A DNA stretch of 6,081 bases from Treponema sp. (GCA_031255815.1 JAIRRU010000122.1:1-6081); one strand, 5' to 3'. Counted from the first letter of the stretch, positions 1-5,468 are shown. A program made the numbers and translations. The notes: a model not told the origin generated them from the sequence alone.

Positions 1-383
1 CTGTCGTATTCGGATCGCATTTTTTTAAAAAGCAACGCAATGTCTTCGGGGCAATGCTCCGCAACCGGGGAAACGCCTTTCATCCCGGTAAACAAATGGA
101 GAAAACCGATGCGGAACAGAAAGCGGGGGCTGATGTCCAGAACCATGAATTCCAGGGGGCAGCCCGGATCAATTTCCATTATTACCCTTGGAACAGTATT
201 GCTCAGCAGGAGCAGGCAGCCGGCATTTACCTTGTAGATAACTTTCCCTATTTTCCAGGCGGCTTTGCCTTTGTGAATGTACACTACCCTTATGTCGGTG
301 GAAATGTATATTTTTCTGCTTCTGGTCTCGTTTGTGCGGAATAGATACTCGAAACGAACTTCGTTGTTTAGGATATCGGTCAT
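1..383 (-). CDS. AraC-family transcriptional regulator, N-terminal sensor part (partial)
   Basis: A minus-strand frame starts with ATG at 383-381 and stays open for 127 codons to the window edge, so the 3' part is missing. A GGGG tract about 6 nt upstream of the ATG is a plausible ribosome site. The product has alternating short beta-strand patterns: IRVVYIHKGKAAWKIGKV at about residues 31-48, then a glycine turn and a hydrophobic run (GCLLLLSNTVPRV, 54-66), then a second strand block around residues 78-90 (EFMVLDISPRFLF). This is the usual look of the cupin-like arabinose-binding half of AraC/XylS regulators, which binds a small ligand and is followed by a two-HTH DNA-binding domain; that domain would lie off the left edge. 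No catalytic motif is visible. The family call rests on pattern recognition of the sensor domain alone; another cupin protein is possible. I see no clear promoter; the upstream DNA is the palindromic repeat at 408-499. Confidence 0.6.
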   Translation of the reverse strand, partial: MTDILNNEVRFEYLFRTNETRSRKIYISTDIRVVYIHKGKAAWKIGKVIYKVNAGCLLLLSNTVPRVIMEIDPGCPLEFMVLDISPRFLFRIGFLHLFTGMKGVSPVAEHCPEDIALLFKKMRSEYD

Positions 384-407
384 CAACAGCCCCGTCCGGG
401 TTCCCTT

Positions 408-499
408 AACCGGCTAGCACCTTGCTTGAACTAAAATGCCCGGCAAACCCGTATTATTCCGGCTTGCCGGGCTGCCGGGAAATTGAGCCGCGAAGGGCG
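408..499 (-). repeat. Dispersed palindromic intergenic repeat, copy A
   Basis: The copy contains a perfect 9-bp inverted repeat, GCCCGGCAA at 438-446 and TTGCCGGGC at 464-472, able to form a hairpin with a 17-nt loop. Read on the minus strand it begins with 21 bases (474-494) identical to plus-strand 1637-1657, then GCCCGG, the hairpin, ATTTTAGT and AAGCAAGG. The same blocks recur in the other intergenic spaces of this window (1637-1735, 5375-5422, 5947-6015). It resembles REP/MITE-like intergenic elements; no known family name can be assigned from sequence alone. It lies directly upstream of the AraC-like gene and could also act as a transcription barrier after hsp20. Confidence 0.6.
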
Positions 500-539
500 C
501 AGACCTTAGTCCGAAACTTCCCGGACACCGGAAATCTTG

Positions 540-583
540 GCAAAAGCCAGGCAAAAGCCAGGCAAAAGCCAGGCAAAAAGCCA
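540..583 (+). repeat. Tandem repeat, 11-bp unit, three exact copies plus one degenerate
   Basis: The unit GCAAAAGCCAG occurs at 540-550, 551-561 and 562-572. A fourth copy with one extra A follows at 573-583, then a weaker echo (ACTAAAGCCAG). The unit length is not a multiple of three, which argues against a coding repeat, and there are no spacers, so it is not a CRISPR. Replication slippage is the simplest origin; a tandem protein-binding site is possible. Confidence 0.85.
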
Positions 584-699
584 AACTAAAGCCAGGGCCG
601 CCGGACTAAAAGTTCCTGCACTTAGTGCGATTCGCGGCTGCCCTTTTATCCATGCCTTCAGCCTAAGCAAGGCGCTAACCCCAATCCCGTTTTTTTGTA

Positions 700-724
700 A
701 AGCCCGCCGTTCCGGGCGGGGCTT
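700..724 (-). terminator. Hairpin just downstream of hsp20, terminator-like but without a U tract
   Basis: AAGCCCGCC at 700-708 pairs with the segment 715-724 through nine base pairs with one bulged G at 718 and a short loop. It starts 12 nt after the hsp20 stop codon, where a terminator or 3'-end stabilising stem would sit. On the minus strand the stem is followed by A residues (691-699 read in reverse), not by T residues, so it does not match a canonical Rho-independent terminator; the run of seven T residues is on the plus strand and precedes the stem. Confidence 0.35.
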
Positions 725-735
725 GTTCAAGTTCC

Positions 736-1332
736 TTACTGATCCGCCTTAACGATTTCTATTTTGACTCCCTCGCTCTGTTCAGTCTCCTCCCGGGGCG
801 GAATGGTAACTTTGAGGATGCCGTTTCTGAACACCGCCTTTACTTTTTCCTGGGCGTATTTGTCCTGGGGGACGTAGTATTTCTGTTTTTCGATGTCCTT
901 CATCTTGAGCCGCCGTTTGAGGTAGCGCAGATCTTCTTCGCCGCCGCCTTCTTCCTGGAACAGCCTGCCCCCCTCCGGCCTTCCAAAGACGGAGGAGGCG
1001 GGGGAAGGCAGGGACGCGGAAAAGATCATGTAATCCCCCTGAAAGGAAAGGCTGATGTCTTTCTCGTCAAAGCCCGCCAGGGCAAATTCAAAACCGAGGC
1101 TCCGGTCACCGCTCATGTAGATATTCATGGGAGGGTAGGAATAGTTGGGATAAAAATCAGTATTCTCGTCGAAATAGGCTTTGCCGAAGGGATCGCAGGC
1201 GTTCCGGCCCCCGCCGGGGAAACCGTTCCGGTACTGGTTAAAATTGGTGTGCAGTTCGTCCTGGATGTTCCGGGCGGCGTCGAAGATCTCGTCAAAAATC
1301 GACCCTAAATCAATATAAGCTCTGCCTTTCAT
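736..1332 (-). CDS. Small heat-shock protein, Hsp20/alpha-crystallin family
   Basis: A 198-residue cytoplasmic holdase chaperone of the Hsp20 family, expected to bind unfolding proteins without ATP and to work as an oligomer. The alpha-crystallin domain runs from about residue 66 to 180. It shows strand blocks FEFALAGF (81-88) and ISLSFQGDYMIFSA (93-106), the KYYVP strand at 151-155, and the diagnostic A-x-x-x-N-G-x-L signature in AVFRNGILKVTIPP (166-179). The C-terminal IEI at 191-193 fits the I-x-I/V anchor that docks into a neighbouring subunit. A Pro/Gly/Glu-rich stretch at about 108-135 interrupts the domain where the beta-6 dimerisation loop normally lies. The frame is open up to an ATG at 1434, but GGAGGAG six nt before the ATG at 1332 and a promoter -10 box covering 1434-1439 make 1332 the real start. 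The gene appears monocistronic, with its own promoter and a structured leader. Confidence 0.9.
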   Translation of the reverse strand: MKGRAYIDLGSIFDEIFDAARNIQDELHTNFNQYRNGFPGGGRNACDPFGKAYFDENTDFYPNYSYPPMNIYMSGDRSLGFEFALAGFDEKDISLSFQGDYMIFSASLPSPASSVFGRPEGGRLFQEEGGGEEDLRYLKRRLKMKDIEKQKYYVPQDKYAQEKVKAVFRNGILKVTIPPREETEQSEGVKIEIVKADQ

Positions 1333-1336
1333 ATAA

Positions 1337-1398
1337 GGCTCCTCCGCGCCCCTTCCGGGTAAAACGGCGGGCGCTCTTTGCTGACCGGCCCTAGAGCC
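1337..1398 (-). promoter_or_regulatory. Structured hsp20 5' leader, candidate RNA thermometer
   Basis: In the minus-strand transcript an inner stem forms between GCGCCC (complement of 1369-1374) and GGGCGC (complement of 1346-1351). An outer stem pairs GGCUCU (complement of 1393-1398) with GGAGCC (complement of 1337-1342), including one terminal G-U pair. The outer 3' arm includes the last bases of the GGAGGAG ribosome site, so folding would hide it. Masking of the ribosome site by leader structure that melts with heat is established for small heat-shock genes in other bacteria (ROSE and fourU elements). This leader lacks an obvious U-GCU ROSE or fourU signature. The pairing is visible; the thermometer role is inference. 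Confidence 0.4.
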
Positions 1399-1433
1399 CG
1401 GCCCGGGCCCCCGCTCGGGGCGGCCCTGATTCA

Positions 1434-1462
1434 AATATACCTTTCCTCCCCCAAAATTTCAA
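1434..1462 (-). promoter_or_regulatory. Sigma-70 type promoter of hsp20
   Basis: On the minus strand TTGAAA (complement of 1457-1462) and TATATT (complement of 1434-1439) are separated by exactly 17 nt. This gives a predicted transcription start near 1427 and a leader of about 95 nt before the hsp20 ATG. The match to the housekeeping consensus is good (5 of 6 and 5 of 6). This suggests that heat control, if any, acts after transcription starts rather than through a special sigma factor. Confidence 0.65.
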
Positions 1463-1500
1463 CATCCGCCCGGTGTTTTCCGCAATTCCCGGTTCGCCAT

Positions 1501-1533
1501 AAGCGGCTGTTTAGGCTAAAAGGATAGCCGCTA
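1501..1533. repeat. Nested palindrome related to the dispersed repeat
   Basis: AGCGGCT at 1502-1508 pairs with AGCCGCT at 1526-1532. The 17-nt loop contains an 11-nt palindrome TTTAGGCTAAA at 1510-1520. The GGCTAAAA core recurs at 5373-5380, and CTAAAA is shared with the other repeat copies. It is probably a degenerate or partial relative of those elements. Confidence 0.45.
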
Positions 1534-1636
1534 ACCGCACGAACCGTACGGACTTTTACACCGAAAACCTCGATACTTCATCTAAATTGCCTTGGGTTCG
1601 GGAAATTTTTAACCCGCTTTAGCGCGGTTCGCGCCG

Positions 1637-1735
1637 TTCGCGGCTCAATTTCCCGGCGGCCCGGTAAAGCCGGGGGTTTATCAGGCGTTTTAGTGTAAAC
1701 AGGGTGCCCGCGGTAAACCGGGAATTGCCGGGGAT
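1637..1735 (+). repeat. Dispersed palindromic intergenic repeat, copy B
   Basis: Positions 1637-1657 are identical to the reverse complement of 474-494 (21 bases). The match continues with one mismatch into GCCCGG and then an AAGCCGG block. Downstream, TTTTAGTGTAAAC at 1688-1700 is the exact reverse complement of 6001-6013. Short stems such as CCCGG/CCGGG can form at 1660-1675. The copy lies right behind the rseC-like stop codon and may double as the end of that operon. Confidence 0.6.
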
Positions 1736-1736
1736 T

Positions 1737-2150
1737 TTACTCTTCCGCCCGGGGCTCTTCCGGCAGGATCCGCGTGATCCGGGGGAGAGGCGGGGGAAAG
1801 TGTTTGCGGAAGGCAGAGAAAGCGGCCGCGGCCGCGGCAAGGAAAACGAGCCCCGCCGCGATGCGGGAGCTTTCGCCCAGAGCGGGGAAACAGCCGGCCG
1901 TTACCAGGTAAGCGCCGGCAAAACCCGCGGCGGGGGGCAGAAAGGCTTCCAGGGCCTGGATAAAAAGCGCCTTTCCGCTTAGGCCGGTTTCCACAAACTG
2001 GCCCGGCAGGATCTCCATGTTCCGCGCTTTTTCCGCCCGTACCGGGGCAAGCTTCCCGCAGCCCCCCCGCATACAGCCGAAACATGGGCCCGGCAGCAGG
2101 GGCCCGACGCTTACCGAGTCCCCGTCTACCTCCAGCACCCGGCCCCTCAT
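1737..2150 (-). CDS. RseC/MucC-family (SoxR-reducing-type) membrane protein
   Basis: A 137-residue inner-membrane protein. The N-terminal part (1-60) is soluble and carries a cysteine cluster C23-x2-C26-x4-C31 within a Gly-rich loop, the hallmark of RseC/MucC proteins. Two hydrophobic segments follow, at about 62-87 and 95-114, then a short Pro/Arg/Glu tail. The E. coli member, at about 159 residues slightly longer, helps the Rsx/Rnf complex keep SoxR reduced and is encoded with sigma-E. Neither partner is seen here, so the local role is unknown. The ATG shares one base with the stop of the upstream gene (TGATG), and a GGGAGGGG site lies about 6 nt before it, so translation is probably coupled. 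The fold class is well supported; the redox role is inferred from the family. Confidence 0.75.
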   Translation of the reverse strand: MRGRVLEVDGDSVSVGPLLPGPCFGCMRGGCGKLAPVRAEKARNMEILPGQFVETGLSGKALFIQALEAFLPPAAGFAGAYLVTAGCFPALGESSRIAAGLVFLAAAAAAFSAFRKHFPPPLPRITRILPEEPRAEE

Positions 2151-3031
2151 CAGGCCCCTCCCCCGGCGGCCCCGTCTTCGGCGGGTTCCCCGCCTCCGGC
2201 GGCGCGGCTGTCCCCGCCGGCCTGGCCCTCCTTCTCCTGCCGGGCCATCCCGGGCAGGGGCAGGCGGATCCGCCGGATAGACAGGGCCCTGCCGCTTTTA
2301 TCCAGATCGATAAGCGCCCCCTGGAGTTCCGGCTTGTCTACGGCTTCCTTCGTCCAGTCGGGGATGCCGGACAGGTACTCCCCTATCCGCCCCTCAATTT
2401 CCGCGCCGCCTACCGATTCGGCGCTGCCGGTACGGCCCGCGTCGCTTATCACCGCGGTACCGCCGGGGAGCACCGCCTCGTCCGCGGTCTGCACCCGGGT
2501 ATGGGAGCCGATTACCGCGGAACAGCGGCCGTCCGCCGCGGCGAAAAGGGTCTTTTTTTCACCGGTGGCCCCGGCGTGAAAATCGACAATTACATAGGGG
2601 GTTTCCTGCCGCAGCCGCTCCAGGAGGCTGGGGAGCAGGGAGAAAGGATTGTCCGCGTGGAGCTTCCCGAAGCCGCTCTGCCCCAGCAGTACCGTTACCG
2701 CCACTTTTTCGTTCCCCGCCTTGTAAATACGGGAACCGATACCCGGCGCCCCGGCGTTCAGGTTTTCCGGCCGCAGCACATAGGGGATCTTTTCGATGTT
2801 CTCCGTAAGATCCTTCTTGTAAAAACAACATTCCCCGGTGGTAAGCACGTCGGCGCCCAGCTTGCGGATATAGGCGGCGTGGTTCCTGCCCAAGCCGTTC
2901 CCTCCGGTAGCCCCGTCGGCGCAAGCTATCACAAAATCGGCAGAGAGGCTTTTCTTGAGTTCCGCGATGCCCGTTTTGAACGCGTAGAGCCCGGCCTTCC
3001 CCACCAGTTCCGCAACGTAGAGGATCTTCAT
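2150..3031 (-). CDS. YmdB-like (TIGR00282) metallophosphoesterase homologue with degenerate active site
   Basis: A 293-residue cytosolic protein of the YmdB/DR1281 calcineurin-like family, whose B. subtilis member hydrolyses cyclic nucleotides and affects biofilm and motility. Family landmarks are clear: VGKAG (10-14), LRPENLNAGAPG (86-97), VDFHAGAT (149-156), HTRVQTADE (177-185), LPGGTAVISDAG (188-199). From memory of the B. subtilis ligands (D8, E39, N40, N67, H68, H150, H175, H177), the equivalents here are E8, D39, G40, E67, C68, H152, H177 and R179. Most metal ligands are therefore changed and the usual dinuclear centre is unlikely. Residues from about 258 form a Gly/Ala/Glu-rich tail of some 35 residues beyond the usual end near 265. 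The ATG at 3031 follows a GGGGGG tract. It is the middle gene of a TPR-YmdB-RseC run. This is not the E. coli YmdB macrodomain protein. Confidence 0.85.
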   Translation of the reverse strand: MKILYVAELVGKAGLYAFKTGIAELKKSLSADFVIACADGATGGNGLGRNHAAYIRKLGADVLTTGECCFYKKDLTENIEKIPYVLRPENLNAGAPGIGSRIYKAGNEKVAVTVLLGQSGFGKLHADNPFSLLPSLLERLRQETPYVIVDFHAGATGEKKTLFAAADGRCSAVIGSHTRVQTADEAVLPGGTAVISDAGRTGSAESVGGAEIEGRIGEYLSGIPDWTKEAVDKPELQGALIDLDKSGRALSIRRIRLPLPGMARQEKEGQAGGDSRAAGGGEPAEDGAAGGGA

Positions 3032-3055
3032 TGGGCAGCCCCCCTGGTTTTAGGC

Positions 3056-3111
3056 GCGGAACACGGCAAAGCGCCGGGTTTACCCGCGGTGCGGAACAAA
3101 ACGCCGGGTTT
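3056..3111 (-). repeat. Short imperfect direct repeat between TPR and YmdB-like genes
   Basis: GCGGAACA followed by an A-rich step and CGCCGGGTTT occurs at 3056-3081 and again, 5 nt shorter, at 3091-3111. The two copies fill most of the 97-bp gap between the TPR stop and the YmdB-like start. Complementary CCCGGCG/CGCCGGG blocks could form small stems in the mRNA. No promoter is obvious here, so the gap does not clearly break the operon. Confidence 0.5.
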
Positions 3112-3128
3112 GCAGCTGCCGGGAAAGC

Positions 3129-3737
3129 TCATTCGGCTTCCCCGACGTAGTTGAAACCCGGGCGCCTCCCCAGCGCGGAGCCCCGCTTCCGGTTTTTCTC
3201 GGAAAAGAAACAATCGGCGGCGTTCCGCGAAATGCTGGAGAGTATCCGCTCAAATTCCGCCGCCGCCCGGTAATCCTGCAGTTCCCGGCAGGTGTCCCGC
3301 AGGTTAAAAAGGGCCTCGTAGTAGACCGGGGAAAGGCTTACGGCCTCCTCAAAGCAGTGGCGGGCCTCCTCGAAACTCCCCTCGGCAAAGTACAGCACCC
3401 CCAGGTTGTTCCAGGTTTTCGGCGCGTATTCGTCCCGTTCCAGGGCGGAGCAGTAACATTCCTCGGAAAGCTCGAACTGTTCCAGTTCGTAGTAGATGAG
3501 CCCCATGGAAACCCAGGCTTCCGCCAGGCCGTCTTCGATAAATACCGCCCGGGAGAAGCTGTTAATCGCTTCCTCGTAATCCCCGGTCCGCTGCTGGGCG
3601 ATACCGAGATTCAGCCATAACAGGGGGTTTTCCGGCTCCATCACCAGAGCCTTTTGAAACAGGGGGATCGCGTCGTAGGGTCGGTTAGCTTCGGTAAGCG
3701 CAATGCCTGAGACATTTAAAGATTCGGCTGTTTCCAT
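3129..3737 (-). CDS. Tetratricopeptide (TPR) repeat protein
   Basis: A 202-residue protein built almost wholly from five consecutive 34-residue TPR units in perfect register: about 4-37, 38-71, 72-105, 106-139 and 140-173. Consensus positions are easy to see, for example W41/L44/G45, W75/G79 and W109/L112/G113, with Ala/Phe pairs at the second helices. Such arrays form a superhelical groove for binding other proteins. A basic, Arg-rich tail (181-202) follows. There is no signal peptide or membrane segment with the chosen start, so it is probably cytosolic. The frame continues to an ATG at 3803, but GGAGG about 6 nt before the ATG at 3737 marks the real start; the extra 22 residues would only mimic a membrane segment. 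An A/T-rich TACTAT/TATATT patch at 3756-3764 could be its -10, without a good -35. It leads the TPR-YmdB-RseC gene run. Confidence 0.85.
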   Translation of the reverse strand: METAESLNVSGIALTEANRPYDAIPLFQKALVMEPENPLLWLNLGIAQQRTGDYEEAINSFSRAVFIEDGLAEAWVSMGLIYYELEQFELSEECYCSALERDEYAPKTWNNLGVLYFAEGSFEEARHCFEEAVSLSPVYYEALFNLRDTCRELQDYRAAAEFERILSSISRNAADCFFSEKNRKRGSALGRRPGFNYVGEAE

Positions 3738-3793
3738 AATACCCCTCCAGTCCAAAATATAGTACAAAAAGGCCGAATAAACCAGATATCCAT

Positions 3794-3821
3794 TCAACAA
3801 CAATACCTTTTTTGATATAAT
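3794..3821 (+). promoter_or_regulatory. Extended -10 promoter of the cyclase gene
   Basis: TATAAT at 3816-3821 is a perfect -10 box preceded by TG at 3813-3814 (TGn extended -10). TCAACA at 3794-3799 gives a 4 of 6 match to the -35 box at 16 nt spacing. Transcription should start near 3828, leaving a leader of about 22 nt before the ATG at 3850. It lies in the 112-bp gap shared with the divergent TPR gene. Confidence 0.7.
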
Positions 3822-3849
3822 AGTCCCGATAATGACAAGCGAGCATTAA

Positions 3850-5361
3850 ATGATGAAAAATTTAACCGAGTTTAATACGGCCACATCAGAATACGAACTC
3901 TTTTTCTTTCTGTATGAGAAGATTATGTCCCGGGAAATCACCAGCTTTTCCCAGCTTAAACATGCCGTTAAGCCCATTCTGAAGAGCGAAACGGCGCAGC
4001 AGGTGATCCTCCGGATTTTTTACCTGATAAAACGGCTTAACTGGGGGTTTTTCGCCGATATATCCTCCAAAAGCCACCCGAAACTCTGGCGGGAACTGGT
4101 CGTTTCCGATAAGGATTTTCCCGGGGCGGGGGATATTAAGCGGACCATGCAGGTGGCGAACATCTACATCTGCATGCTGGATATCCACGGCTATACCAAA
4201 TTCTGCCAGGAATCCCGGAATAACCTGTCCCGGCTTCATACATTGGACAAAATTATCACCTACGAAATCCGGAAGATCGCCACCCAGTGCCAGTCGGTAA
4301 GCCGCCGGGAACGGGGGGACGAGATGGTGATAGTCTCTCCCAGCGCCACCGACGCCCTTACCGTTACCCTGAGCATCATAGACTACTTCGCCAAGACCGA
4401 TGTGGTGAAAGATCCGGCCATATCCAGCCGCCGCAAAGGCGAGGCGGCCGATAATCTTCCGGTTTTCAAGATATCCGCGGGGATCACGGGGGGGAATATC
4501 ACCAGCCCCCTTATCGTTACCGAAGACGGGGATCTTTCGGGCTTCCTTCTCAATATCGGGGCGCGGCTCCAGACCAGGGCCAACGAGCTTTCCCCCCGGG
4601 AATCCAGGGTCATGGTGAGCAAACAGGTACAGATGAATTTCATCAAAGAGAACCAGACGGAAAAATGCGCCCTCTTCCGGAACGACGCGGTCTACTTTCT
4701 CGACACGGGGACGATCGAATTCAAGGGGGTCATGCTTCCCGCCTGCGAGGCGGTATTCGAAAGCAGGGAGCGCTACAAGGAGAAGATCAGCGATTCCCTG
4801 CAGAAACTTTTCGCCTCGATCCGGGAAAACCTGTGGGAGCAGCGGATATTCCTGGACATTCTGGAACTGATCGCCCGGACGGCGGCGAGCATGCCCCCCT
4901 TCATGGTGAACCCCCCGCAGCCCATTTCGGGCCTCCTGACCCTGAGTAACCAGTCGGTAATACAGCTCTGCCGCCAGGCCGTAAAGGCCTACACCACGGA
5001 GGAGGATTACCCCGCCGCGGTGGGAATACTCAGGCAGCTTATCGAAGTCATCAGCATGATGCCGGACTTCGACCGCCTGATCTTTGATTACCTTAAGGGG
5101 ATCTCCTCCCGCTACGACAACCTCCTTACCCGCTACGATTCGGCGATAAACAGGGAGGTTGAGGATAAGGCCGGGGATATCTTTACCGAAAATGCCTGCA
5201 AAACCCTGCGGGCCGCGAAAAACGGCATTTTACTCTACGACAAGCTCCTGGCCCAGGGCCGCAAGAGCAAGGTGCTGACCAGAAAAAAGATCCTCTGGTA
5301 CAAGCTGATCAAGGAATCCCAGGAAGAGCTGGCCTTTACCCTTTACTCGGGGAAGAAGTAG
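3850..5361 (+). CDS. Class III nucleotidyl (adenylate/guanylate) cyclase-type protein
   Basis: A 503-residue soluble protein, probably making a cyclic nucleotide (cAMP more likely) from an NTP. The cyclase domain is central, about 103-305. D111 in LDIHGYTKF and D157 in RERGDEM match the two metal-binding aspartates. ITGGN (212-216) aligns with the conserved GIHxG strand. D228, N235 and R239 in the DLSGFLLNIGARL segment match the base-recognition Asp and the transition-state Asn and Arg. The substrate lysine position, three before G156, is R153. Residues 184-204 form a charged insertion. The first 100 residues and the last 190 are mostly helical and I recognise no sensor domain in them; there is no membrane segment. 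ATGATG allows a start at 3850 or 3853, and the ribosome site is weak. It is divergent from the TPR gene and convergent with the VOC gene. Confidence 0.85.
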   Translation: MMKNLTEFNTATSEYELFFFLYEKIMSREITSFSQLKHAVKPILKSETAQQVILRIFYLIKRLNWGFFADISSKSHPKLWRELVVSDKDFPGAGDIKRTMQVANIYICMLDIHGYTKFCQESRNNLSRLHTLDKIITYEIRKIATQCQSVSRRERGDEMVIVSPSATDALTVTLSIIDYFAKTDVVKDPAISSRRKGEAADNLPVFKISAGITGGNITSPLIVTEDGDLSGFLLNIGARLQTRANELSPRESRVMVSKQVQMNFIKENQTEKCALFRNDAVYFLDTGTIEFKGVMLPACEAVFESRERYKEKISDSLQKLFASIRENLWEQRIFLDILELIARTAASMPPFMVNPPQPISGLLTLSNQSVIQLCRQAVKAYTTEEDYPAAVGILRQLIEVISMMPDFDRLIFDYLKGISSRYDNLLTRYDSAINREVEDKAGDIFTENACKTLRAAKNGILLYDKLLAQGRKSKVLTRKKILWYKLIKESQEELAFTLYSGKK

Positions 5362-5374
5362 CGGGCTGATTAGG

Positions 5375-5422
5375 CTAAAATGCCCGGCAACCCGGTAAAG
5401 CCGGCGGGCTTACCGGGCATTA
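5375..5422. terminator. Long hairpin between convergent genes, also dispersed repeat copy C
   Basis: AATGCCCGG at 5379-5387 pairs perfectly with CCGGGCATT at 5413-5421. The interior can add further pairs (roughly TAAAGCC with GGGCTTA), making a long GC-rich stem 14-18 nt after the cyclase stop. No long T run follows on the plus strand, so it is not textbook, but its place between convergent stops suggests bidirectional termination. CTAAAATGCCCGGCAA at 5375-5390 is identical to 431-446, so this is also a member of the intergenic repeat family. Confidence 0.55.
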
Positions 5423-5468
5423 GGCAGGCAAGGCAGCTGTGAAGGTCAGGCGGCTCCCGGCATGGTCT

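Larger units (their letters stand above)
384..735. other. Gene-free intergenic region of 352 bp
   Basis: No convincing gene lies between the AraC-like start and the hsp20 stop. The region holds, in order, a palindromic dispersed repeat (408-499), an 11-bp tandem repeat (540-583), a small palindrome GCACTTAGTGC at 618-628, a partial copy of the dispersed repeat (about 631-678, with TTCGCGGCT and AAGCAAGGCGCTAAC) and a hairpin next to hsp20 (700-724). A 74-codon minus-strand frame crosses it, but it is made of the tandem repeat and has no ribosome site. Confidence 0.6.
1333..1736. other. Gene-free region between rseC-like gene and hsp20
   Basis: The 404-bp gap holds the hsp20 leader and promoter (1333-1462), a small palindromic element (1501-1533) and a full copy of the dispersed repeat (1637-1735) immediately after the rseC-like stop. 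Around 1611-1633 a further short stem can form (AACCCGC with GCGCGGTT). I see no coding frame with a ribosome site. No CIRCE heat-shock operator (TTAGCACTC inverted repeat) is present near hsp20. Confidence 0.55.

Noticed and set aside
40..344. Two overlapping plus-strand frames of 65 and 96 codons at the left edge
   Set aside because: They lie opposite the minus-strand AraC-like frame, which has a ribosome site and a recognisable strand pattern; the plus-strand products look like nothing known.
540..583. CRISPR array
   Set aside because: The 11-bp units are directly adjacent with no spacers and are too short for CRISPR repeats.
691..724. Canonical Rho-independent terminator
   Set aside because: The run of T residues lies before the stem on the plus strand and becomes A residues after it on the minus strand, so neither direction has stem then U tract.
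506..730. A 74-codon minus-strand frame with an apparent membrane segment
   Set aside because: The hydrophobic stretch is just the translation of the 11-bp tandem repeat, the start lies beside a hairpin, and there is no ribosome site.
1333..1434. N-terminal extension of Hsp20 by 34 residues
   Set aside because: The upstream ATG falls on the promoter -10 box, whereas the ATG at 1332 has a strong ribosome site at the right distance.
1690..2085. Alternative minus-strand frame of 131 codons overlapping the rseC-like gene
   Set aside because: It is a shifted reading of the same DNA; only the other frame gives the cysteine cluster and two membrane segments.
2084..3154. A 356-codon plus-strand frame opposite the YmdB-like gene
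   Set aside because: High GC content keeps the opposite strand open; the product is Pro/Arg/Gly-rich with no family pattern, while the minus strand encodes a clear family member.
3738..3803. Longer TPR protein with an N-terminal membrane-like segment
   Set aside because: The ATG at 3737 has GGAGG properly spaced and begins directly at the first TPR unit; the extension crosses the divergent promoter gap.
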